Positions 12,201-24,200 of a DNA stretch of 64,000 nucleotides are shown piece after piece. This DNA comes from Numida meleagris (Eukaryota; Chordata; Aves; Galliformes; Numididae). How positions within the stretch are numbered: position 1 is the stretch's first letter; each line of letters begins with the position of its first letter. The notes under the pieces are model-generated. The model was not told where the DNA came from. It saw nothing but the letters and a program-made list of their open reading frames with translations, and did no database searches. Location of the stretch: NCBI RefSeq assembly GCF_002078875.1, contig NC_034409.1:14857111-14921110 (forward strand), read 5' to 3'. Position numbers and translations under genes: made by a program.

Positions 12201-15200
12201 AAATATCAATTGCAACACATTAGCTGACAAAGATCTCTTTAGTTCCACATAGACTCCTCAATACCAGCTAACAGCAACTTTTTCAAAGAAAGAAATGAAC
12301 CTCCTACTGAACACAACACAAAGTTACACAAAAACACAAAATAATATTCTAATCAATTTGAACACTGTATTCAAACAATAGCACGCTTTAAATATTCTTC
12401 AGTAATATAGCAATAATTTTAAGTGGAATTAGGAAGCAAAGATAGTTAAATTCCCTTACCATTCTGTTGTGACAAAATTGCCAAGGTACTAGCTGCTGCC
12501 TGAAACACTTCTTTTGAAGAGGAGTGCATCAGCATGGACAGCATCACTGCTCTATCTATGGGGAACCTTTCACAGAGAAAAAAAATCACTACACATTGAC
12601 CATATTACAGCAGTTATTTCACAACTGTAGATCAGTTTCCTGAAAATGCACTAAGCAACAAAATCAAGTTTTTAGATTGTCTTCTAAAGCTTTTCCACAG
12701 CAACAGCTTTGCAAACTGTGTGCATTAGCCTACCCTGAATCTCACTGAATCCACTTGGCATCATGACTTCCCAGTGATTTTAGGTGCAGAAAGGAGTGAA
12801 AAACAGGTTTATCAAATTTGGAATGATTAATATTAAAAGAAAGTCTGAGAAAAAGTTTAAGTGAAATGAAAGTCTGTCTTATGCATGCCTAGATTCCCCC
12901 GATGAGCTGCACTCCCCCTACCATGCCCTTTCATCTGACTCATGGGAGAACACACGCTGCTTTTCCATATTCATATCCTAACCTTCTCTATTTTTTCCAC
13001 TCCCACATTCTTTAACACTCCCTATTCTTGTTGCAGCTGAAGAAGTTTCCAATGAACTGTATAAATTGGTTCTATTAGACTGTGTTCTGATCCTTTATTA
13101 AAACACTAGCAATTTGGCCCGAGTAGAGGTTAGCATACTTTACAATAAATTGATTTTCCATGTTGATTGCCGTGCATATCATCACGTATTGTAAAAAGAA
13201 AAATAATTTGAAACATGAGACCCCCCCAACTGGTCTAATAGTAGGACACTTTTTTTTCATTAAAAATATACAGTTAAAGGTATTAACACTGACTGCTTAT
13301 CTCCATCTCCAATCTTCTCATGAAGATTGCGCTGATACAGAAAGAGATTTTTCAAAGCCCAGCACGCAGCCTCCTAAATAAAACAAGAGAAGACAAAAGG
13401 ACTAAGGAAACAAGTTTTAAGAATAACAAAAAAAACATAAAAAAATCCAAGTAGGTGGAGTGATTTTCAGTCTATGACTTTAGTAGGGGAGTTGGAACTA
13501 TATGATCTTAAAGGACCCTTCCAATGCAAACCATTCTATGATTCTATGAAAAGATACAAGTTGCTTTATGTAGAAATACAACAAAGTACAGACTGGCACA
13601 TTCCTTTAGTTGGGAAAGGCCTCAGTTACAAGCATGTGCCACACTCTCATTATCTGATTTTTACTTTGATATCTATTTTAGACCAGCATTAAGTCTTCTG
13701 TTGATGGGTCTGTGTTTCGCTGCCATACAGAGAGGAACTAAGCAGGCAACAAGTTTTTCCCTGACCAAAGTTCCAGGTAGTAATTCTCAACCATCTAACT
13801 ACATTTGATCCAAAGCAGTGACTGAAACTAGCTGAGGTGAGCAAAGATAAGAATGGCAAAAACAGAAAGATTTTTTCCTACATGCTGATCCAGACTCTGT
13901 GGCCTTGTTTGTTTAAGGATATACAGGAGATAACTTTGTTGCTAAACATTTTATTTAATAAGTAATGCAGTCTTTCCACACCCTTATCATTCAGAAATTC
14001 TCACCAGTACATCTGTATTTTTCCGGTGCAATTCTAATGCTCTGTAACATGCTTCCAACCAGCATAATTTTTCTTCCTCCTCCTCTTCTTTTCTTTCCTC
14101 TAAGTCTCGGTTTAAGAATATTGTTTCAGCTTGAAATACAAAATACTTGCAATCAATTCTTAATGTAAAGACAAAACACGTCTTAACCTTCCTGTAGTCA
14201 TAGAGCTACTCACATTGTCTATATGGGAAAGCCAGTTGGAGGATTAGTGTTTTCTGGGGAAAGATAAGTCTTTTGACGTAAGCACTGTGACAACTGAAAA
14301 ATGTCTTTAGGGCTATAAAGGGAATCAAAAATTTTCTTAGGTAGTACTTTAGCGTACCTGTAATTAGATAATTACATAACAGTCAAGGCTGAGGTTCTGA
14401 AAAGACCTGCACATACATACATGTTATGTTATGTTATGTTATGTTATGTTATGTTATGTTATGTTATGTTATGTTATGTTATGTTATGATATGTTATGTT
14501 ATGTTATGTGTTTACATACAGAACAACACACATAAAATTCAACTGTGGTTCAGTTGCACATAACCACTTATCACAGAGCCATCTTCACTCTGAAGAGTGA
14601 AGCCATTTAAAAATGCAAATTGCAGTTGCTGAGATAAATATTTGGTCCCAGAAAGTGCAATAAAATGTAAAATAAATCATCTTATACCTGTGATTTTCAG
14701 CACTGTCATGGTTTTGTGATTTTCGGTTATTGGTACTCCACATCATAACATCATGTAGTGAATGTACCTGGTTCTCAGAAGAGAAGGACTACTACAGTCC
14801 CCACGGTACTTTGCTCCTCTGTTACCATTTCCAGCCGGAGGGAAAAGATAAAAGCTCGCAGTATAAAAACTTGCAGATCACGAGACCTCATTCCTTTTCC
14901 GCCCGTCTCTCGTCTTGGCAGCACCTCGCTCTCCAGCCGTCTTATCGTCGGTAGTAGAGTAAGGCCTACCTTGATTTTGGGACATTCTCTCTCTCTGAGA
15001 GAGAGATAAATCCAAAGTATTGGATTTATCAGCTTAAATTGTAATTATATTGTATTATAGTGTGTTGTTTTGCATTCCGATATCTTATTTAGTAAATTAG
15101 TTTGTTTCTCCTCAGATTGTTGCCGCTGTTCTTTGCTCTCAGGGCCATCTCCTTACCCTTTTCCCCTTTTCCCTTTTCCCGGGGCGTGGACCTGTGAATC

Positions 15201-18200
15201 CCCCGTCCCCTTCGTCACGGAACCGGGCTGAATGCCCGTAAACCGTTGACAAGCACTTAAGAAAAAAATGTATCAGTGCTGACTACATTATTTGAAGCTT
15301 ACTGGAGTGTGTGATGATTTCTAACAGTTGCTTTATTGAGGATTGCTACGCAGCATTTCTAGCGACTTCTGTATTTCTTGGAGACTAAGAGGATCAGCTT
15401 TTTGCCACTAGCTGACTAACTTCTGTTTAAAAATAGCAACTGGAGTGTACGTAAGGAAAAGGTTAAACATTTTAATTCATTTCAAAACTCAAGCACAAGC
15501 TCTGATTTGGTGTTGCAGACAGTAGGCACAATATAAGTACTGCCCTACATGACAAACATGGCATCAAATTAGTGTTGCTACCTCTAGAAATTTTTTATGA
15601 AGTAGGGATTATCCAACATGTGCCTACGAACCAGTAGGTTGCTCTGTTAAGATCTGCCAGCATGACCACCCAGCTCTGAACATTCAGCAATATGGCATGA
15701 ACACAAGAATGTTACACTATCATATTAACACAACAAACCTTAATTAAGCATGCAGAAGATCAAAGCTACCTTATTTGAGGCTTTCACATTAAAGAAATGG
15801 AATTAAGAACTACAGGAAATTAAATATTAAATATTAAAACACTGATCTGCCAATTTCCTAGTTAAGTAATGCATTTATGGATTTAGAAATGAATTTACTC
15901 ACTGAGAAGAGATAAACAACTGAGAGCTGCAGCCTGTAACTTCGCATTTTCAGAATACTTTTTCACAGCCTTCACGATGACTTCTGGAACCTTATGTAAC
16001 ACAAGGATATTGAAAAAGTTTCCTGAAAATAGATTAAGATATTAAATGAACATAAGCACATACCTAGTTTTACACACATTCAGCATAAATTTCTCAATAC
16101 ATAACGCAAAACCTGTGTGTAGCAAATATTAGATGTATTTTTAGAGGTATCCACATAACATTATTTTATTTGAGGAAAGAATAGGAAAGGAAAAAAAAAA
16201 CAACTAGGAATTAAGCTCTTTGTGATGTTTTTGTTTTTTATAAAAAGACTGAGGTTTAATGCAAAATGAAATAGATGCTGTCAGCAAAATAAGAAGGATA
16301 CAGTCTGTGTGTCATTTTCAGACTTCCTGCCAGGAAGCAAAAGCAATCCTGGTCTTGAATTCCTGCAATGATTTGATTTATCCTGCCAAGAGAGTGTTTT
16401 AACCCTGTTCTGCCTTCTGATTTTGACCTTGTTAAATAGATCAAATTTACTCCTGTAAATCCAGAACACGTACATTTTCGAATGGTAGAAAGAACTAGCT
16501 TTTAATGATAAATGTATGTAAAGTACAGTTTTTATAATAATCTATATGGTACATATTGTGTGTTGAATATAAGGAATTCCTCAAATGAAAGCAATAAAAT
16601 GAAAATAACTTCTCAATTTACTGTGAAAACAAATATTATGCTTAGTATAACAACACTCACTTGGTAAAATACAGTTCAATAGCTATGGTTTCTATTTTGA
16701 TATTTAATTCAGTTTAATTTTCAGTTAGTAACAATGAGAATCACACTAGCAGCATGAAAGGTGGAATTCAAATCTGTATCAGTGTTCAGCAAGTGCTCGA
16801 GAAATACAGATATTTGAGCTTCAGAAATGGAATTACACCCACAAGAGAAGCTAACCTCACTTCTTTACCAGTCTCATTGACAGAAAGGACAACCTAGCAA
16901 CTTCACACCTGTTTCCCTCACTGCCTGGTGCTGTGGGCACCTCTTCCCATATCCCTTTCAAAGTGGCAGCTTATCAAGAGGAAAGGCATCTGTTAAGCTG
17001 AAAGAAGAAGTAACAGATCTCGTGGCTGTTTAACTGCCACTACTACTTGTTGGTCAGTAAACACTCGTGACAAATGCATGTTCCAGGCCATGAAATCAGA
17101 TTGGTTGCACACAGGGCTGGATCACAGCATGTCAACAGAGTTGCTGTGTCCCCACAAATGCTTTGTTATCGTTCAGTTGGCCTTGCACAGGAAGCTGCTC
17201 AAGGGTAACATCACCTCTTGCCAAAGAGCTGCAAATACCACCTCAGAAACCACCACATTTTCTTTAAAAGTTAATTTGGCTGTCTGGAGGGGAAGTGGAA
17301 GTTGCTCTGGGTTGCACTCAAGTTTGATCTGTATTCTCTACAATATCTTCGTGAAGGAGAGGAAACAGATGGTGATGGGATGAGATTGATTTGATTAACG
17401 GGAGCCATGCAGTGGTACCAGCATCTGCGGCAGCTTCAGGCCGCCACCTGCAAGAAGTGGGAAGTCTAACTCGTGAGAAAGACCTTGGCTGAGTGATGAG
17501 GAACCTGCCATGCAGCATGGGCCACGCCAGCTGCTACTCAGTTTTTTTTAACACAGTAGAAGGAAAAATATATTTATTTTCATTTGAACTTCCTATTACA
17601 TAATCCTTAGCAACTGCTCAGATCAGCTTACTACAGCGACAGAGCTGATAAGAGGTACATCAAATCCCTTTTAGACATTGCTATTATTTTGCTTAATGTG
17701 ATCTTGTCAGCCGAGATGAACAAAGTACTGACGTCAAGGAAAGTCCAGCAAACTCCTTCTCTCGTGGCTGCAGGCAGGGAGCCCCGAGGCAGGCACCACA
17801 GCTGAGCAGGAATGAATGCAGCACAGGCCTTTGAACGTAGGAGGAAAAACACAGCCTTGGGGAATGCTTCTCATATTGTTCCATAGCAGCAGCAAGTTCT
17901 CACACATCCAGCACTACCACTTCAAAAAACGCATTTAGAAGGATTTTTCTTCCATTCTACAATAATGTTATAAAGAATGGGAGATCTGTTGATCTGCGAC
18001 CACTTTTTTTCACTTTATGTTTTTCTGGCCGCTTCTGTCATTGTTACATTTATCACCAAAAGATTCCCTACTGACTGTTACTGTGTCACCTCAACACCTT
18101 TACATTGTTAGAAATACAGAGCTATACATACCCTGAGGATTAACTGGAACAGTAGCTCTAGTTGACTTTAACACTTGATGTCATTAACTCAAATTCCTAC

Positions 18201-21200
18201 ATAGTTAGAATAGGCTGACTAAAAAAAATTTGTGAACTTACCCAATGTAAGCTTATGCAACAAACAGCAACACACTTCCTGAACAGTTTCACTATTGGGG
18301 AAATTTTTCATCATTTCCACTATAACGTTGTAGCAGCGAACATTTCCAGACATGAGCACTTCAACATTGTTGGCTGAAGAAACAGAAATAAAAACTACTT
18401 CTTAAGAGAAAAAAAACCACAGTAATTAGGTTGTAATAGAGACTTCAAATAAATGGATTTAGAAAACGGGTTCTGTGTTTCAATTTTTGCTTGCAATTTG
18501 AGAAGAGGGTGGCATTTTTTTTCTTAGTCTTGCTGTAGAAAGCATTAATGACTACCAACGCTTGGAAATAATTCATTAGTTCAGAGTCCACATTAACTTT
18601 CATGGATTTGTTCCATTCCACACCATGCTACATAACAGGAATCTCCTCAATAACTATTTGTATGTAAATTTTTTCTTAAAGATGAACAGATTTAAAAATA
18701 TGAGTTCAATATTATATTTTACAGTATTTTGAGAAATATTCCAAGGGGCATACAGCTGGGAAACAATTTAGATTTCTTTTTTCTAATAATGTCATTTATT
18801 TGCTTTAACCATGTTCCTCTTTCATTTTCCTTCATTTTTAGAGTGAAAGTCACCAAGTTCAAATTCGGTTCAAATCAGTTCTACCATATGACTATTATGT
18901 ATTGAGGGCATAGAAATGTTCATCCAATGTTCCTACATTCTGAACGTCGGTTCAAATTCTGTATTTCAGAGAATCAAATAATGGTTGAGGTTGAAAGGGA
19001 CTTCTGAGGTCATATGGAACAACCCCTCTGATCGAGAGGATCACCCTGAGCCAGAACCATGGCCAAATATTCACACAGAGGGTGGTGACGCACTGGAACA
19101 GGTTGCCCAAGGAAGTTGTGGATGCCCCATCCCTGGAGGCATTCAAGGCCAGACTGGACGTGGCTCTGGGCAGCCTGGTCTAGTGGTTGGCAACCCTGCA
19201 CTCAGCAGGGGGGTTGAAACTTGATGATCTTTGAGGTCCTTTTCAACCCAGGCCATTCTATGATTCTATGATTCTATAATGAAATGGCTTTTGAGTATCT
19301 CCAAGGACAGAGATTCCACAGCCTTGCTGGGCAGCATGAGCCAAGGCTCAGTCACTTCATCCTATTTACTGTTTATTATGCAGGTCAGATAGAGAAACAA
19401 ATGGGACAGTCAAACTATCCACTAAAATGATGGAATGCATCCTTTTCTACAGAGGATAGCAATCTTACATTTAGTAATTTAAAAACAAAACAGCATCACG
19501 GTATTTGAAAACACAGTGCATGATAGCATCCTTGCAGCAGATGTCTATCCAGAGTATGATAAAGAACCCCCAGAAATCTTGGACAAAATCCTGGCCTCAA
19601 CAAATAAAAGAGAATCCTGTCACTGACTCCAAGAGAGTCAGCACTGCTCTACAGACATCTATAAACTTTCTTAATATTCTTTTCAAAAGCTTGGCTTTCC
19701 TGTGTACAGTGATATTCTGCAAATCAAAAAAGGAAGTTCTGGTGAGAAGTATTTCTGAATCACTGTTAATGAAGGAAGGTACTTTTCACAATGCTTTAAG
19801 ATAACCGTGGTTTATTAATGTCACTCTTAACAGGAAAATACCTTTAAAAATTTTGCACACTTCTCAAGAAGTCATCAATTCACAGGTGATAATCAATATA
19901 TTAAAATATTCATAAGATTCTAAAATTGTTGACAACAGAGAGAGCATAATTAAGTGCATATTTACATCCTGCAACATCAAAGCAGTGGTACATACACAGC
20001 GAGCCCCCACTTCCCAGGACCAGCTAGAGAAAAGGTAATGGAATGTGTCTCATCTAATCTTAGCCACCAAAACTTGGACATCTAGGATCTCACAGAAACT
20101 GATGAGCAGATCTGAGCAGTCCATAATTCAGGGAATAACAGGTACCTCTGCTAGCCTCAGGTAAAATTTCCTCTGGATGTGCCTGCTTCTCCCCATTAAA
20201 AATAGGAGAAGCCTGGACAGCTGCCAATGACTAACATTTAAATGGCAAAACTCATGTGATACATCACTTCCCTACAGACTTTGGTGGACAGCTGGCAGCA
20301 AAGCATTTTCTCACTCAGTCAAGATGACTGAGATTACATTGAGTTCTTGTACTGCATTGGGATAAACTGCCACCCTTCCATTTCTTAGGACATATGAGCT
20401 GGAACAAAGCCTATGTATGTACTGAATGATCTTCTAAAAGGTGGCTTCTCCAAGGTGCATGTATTGTGGGATGTAATAGAGCAGGAGTATGAATGCTGGC
20501 CTAAGTAGTCTTGCTTTGCACATTCATGCACAAGCTATCTTTGTTTCTCTATTTTTAGTCCCTCACATCAAAAATTAGAGCACTAACTCCAAAAAGAATA
20601 CCTACCTTGAAGCAAATCTTTGTCATGGCCTCCTCTTGGAATTCTCATACTTTGTCTAAGTAATTATTTCTTTCAAAAGTACTTACATTTTGGCACCCTC
20701 TTCCTTAGAAAATGGAAATAACTTCTGGGTTAAGGTACAATTATTTCTGGCTCAAGGAATGTTTAATTTTTAAACACAAACTGGAAAAGTAAAAAAAGCT
20801 TGTGAAAGAGAAACTAAACAGCTTGGAGTCTGATGAAATGTGGGAAACTACAGTCTAGTTCCTGTTTTATGGCATTCTCTGGGCCAGCATGTTTCCTATA
20901 CAAATGGACAGGATGTATGAGGCACCACAAGACTCCATAATGTGTGCAAGGCTACCTGTGCTCCTCATTGCAGACATCACTGAATGATCAGAGAGGGGTG
21001 CCTGAGCCCAAGCACCTTTTCTCAGCCCTAGCTTGCATTGGAGTCCATGGGAAATCTTCCCCCTGTGGAACAGCCTCTGCCAGCAATGTTCTTTACAGGC
21101 TACATAAAATCACTGAATATACATTTAGTCAATAAATAGATCTTATTATTCAATCATTTTTAAAAGGCAGAGCACTTGAAATTTAACCCCTACAACCAAG

Positions 21201-24200
21201 ATAAATGTCTTATTCTGAGCAGAAGAAAGACGCTTTATGGGAGATTTAATTGTTATAAGAATGGCTGAAAAGGAAGAAGTCTCATTAAAAATTACAAGTC
21301 GGTACTTTCCAAAGAAAACAGAAAAGTGATTTGTCTGACAGCTCCCAAACAATTCTCACTGCAAAGCTGTACCCTCTGTCAAAACGTGTCACCATTTTTG
21401 CAGTATTAACATCCGTTTTTCTCTAGAGAGGCATGGAAGGTTTATTTTCTTCACAGTCACTGAGAGATTACCATGCACTGACGTGAGCTGATGCAAGCTA
21501 TGGGAAGAATGATTTTCAATAATGCACTTACATGGACCAGCCAAGGAATGTAATGAATAAAGTGCAGGAAGAATCACCTCTTCTTTCTCAGGAAACTCTT
21601 TAAATACTTCCAGTATGATCATATGATCTTTGCTTTCAACAAATTCAGTCAGCTGCTCTTCTGGAACTAAATTAAAAGAAAGACAGTATGTTTTGAGGAA
21701 ATAATTCATATTCTGATACAAGATGAGAAAATACAATTGTTTATATTATAAAGTTTCCTTATATTTATTTTCTATGGAACACGTGTTCCATAAGTACTCT
21801 CCATACCTGTACTCTCCATTTTCCTCAATTAAGATTCCTTGTACAAAAACTGAGCTACTTTACTAGGAGCTTTTTCTAGACTGCATTTTCTGTAAATGAG
21901 TTCTGGCTTTTAAATGCTTTCCTGTGATTATTTTGCAAAAATGCCTTTCAGTCTTTTTCACAGACCAAAGTTCAGGTGTTCCTCGTAAAAGACAGGATGC
22001 AAGTGATGGAATACAACGAAAACAGTGATGGAATGTCATTTCATATACTCCATGATTTTATTTCAATTATCAGCTTTTTTCGTAATGGAGTTCTTTCCAT
22101 AAAGACTACAACCATGTTTTAATAATATCTTACCTTCATTGTAATAACAGCTTAAGATTTTTCCATCAGAGCCCCCTATCATTTGTGCTGACATAACTGC
22201 AGCTGTGCAGTGAACCAGTTCGTGCAGTGATCCAGGCGGAGAACAAACCCCATACTTTAAATTTTTTTAGCAGAATCATTTTCTGAATCAGGTCCATGAT
22301 AAAGGTACAAACGTTCACATTATGGTAACTGAGAAGGTGTTTGAAAGGCAGGTGAAAATGGCCAGAGGCAGCCTAGGAACTTGTTGTATTAGTACTGCCA
22401 CTGGGAAGAAAGTATGTAGGTCCATAACCAGAACAGTTTGTAGATGTGTAAAAATCAAGCACTTCTTATAAAAAGCATACACAGAAAATCTAAGAAATTG
22501 AGGCATCTGTGGATTCTGAAGAAAAAAATATGGCAGGACAAAGGTATTTAGGGAGAGTGAAAGAGGGAAAGAAAAGCAAAAAATAGTTCCAGGCACACAT
22601 GTGGGAGGAAGACCTAGGAGAGAAGCAACATAAAATGGTGCCAGAAAGAAGAAATCTGAAGAACTGAAGGCTGTCTTTGAAGCAAAAGAGTACAGCAATT
22701 GTAGTAGTACTAGTAGTATTTCTCAATATTTATTTTTAAGCAAGAAACTCAATGCAAAGAAAAACTGCTTACAACAATGGGATTTTTGGCCATTACACAT
22801 ATGTAGTTCCTGAAAATTTTGTAGAAATTCAATGCATAGTGACTTAATCCCTCCAAAGAAACACAGTACAGATATCTAAGTACAGTATGTACAGATACAT
22901 TCTTAATGTTTAGTATTATTAGGATCAAAAGCAGAAGGACCTATGTTTTCAAGAGTGAAAAGATTTGATTGTTTTTAGACTTCTTCACACCTTCCTGGCA
23001 ACCTAACATTTATCAGTCTTTAAATAAGCAACCTTGCTTGTTGAGAATTAAAATCCAACATCACTACGCTTTGTTCCAGTGTCCATAACTTTGAATCCCA
23101 TCAGTTAGAAATACAGCAACATTTTTCATACTCATTTATCTAATTCAGAAATTTTGCGATATTGCCTAGAAAACCTGGTTTGTGCTAACTCATTCAAAAA
23201 ACAAATTCAATACACAAAACCTGAAATGCAAGAATTCATTTTTTGCAGTTGAATAAATATTTGCAGTCCCCTCCCAACCTATACATTTTTCTAATTTAAT
23301 AACCCACAAGATATAAATACCTTTTTCAAAAAGCTTGTATAATGCTCTACATCCATGTTGCTGGATCTCTTCATTTTTAGGGAAGGTGTGCATGGCATTA
23401 AATACCAAGGAAAACACATCCACCTCTTCTTCCAGGAGCAGGAAAGCAATTACATCTAAACAGAAGAAAAGATGATATGTTGTGCTGATGTGTTCTCAAC
23501 ATGTTTATTGAAGCACTGTACTTAACTATTAAAATCCCAAAGTCTATAATTCTGTCTTTAAAATGTAGTCTGGTGGCTCAAATCCAGGTTTTTGTATAAC
23601 AGAAGAGGCTGTTATTTCTTAAGGTCATATTTTAGAATACAGTTAGTATGTTCCAAAACATTACTGGCAGAAAAGATAGTTTCTCAGCACTCTTGCTCCC
23701 ACTTTGCACTGGCACTTGTCAGACCTCTCAATGAGCCAGTCCAGCTTGCTAAACTGGTGGGAAATTAACCAATCCAAAAAGACACTTCTTTCAAGCTGAA
23801 GAATTTCACTGACAAGCAAAATTTCTGCAATGAAGAGGGCTGGAATACATTTCCAAAGGAAAGCAAATGAGGTGAACCATGACATTTGTCCATCTGTATC
23901 ATGAAATCCTATTTGCACTCTCTTGTCCATTGTGGCTTATCACTTCCAGCTAGAGTGCAGTTCAAGTTTTTGGGCATAGAGACAAAAAGAATACTAGCAG
24001 ATTTTTCCGGCAAGGTGACAAGGTACCATTTCAAATATTTTTCTGAAGTAAGATAGTTGGAATAAGACTTTACATCTATAATTAAAAGGAAGAGGAAATC
24101 AGGTTCAGGAGGTAATGATCTTAAAAAATAGACAAATAAATAGCATGCAGCATCTTCTGAATGTGCCTGTCTCATTCTGCTGCTTGTAGCAGAAATGCCA

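Noticed and set aside
14730..15009. Two short open frames
   Set aside because: They lie wholly inside the solo LTR and are non-coding LTR sequence.
23661..24175. Two overlapping minus-strand frames in LRRK2 intron 4
   Set aside because: Lie between well-defined exons, do not match human LRRK2 and lack phase-compatible splice sites.
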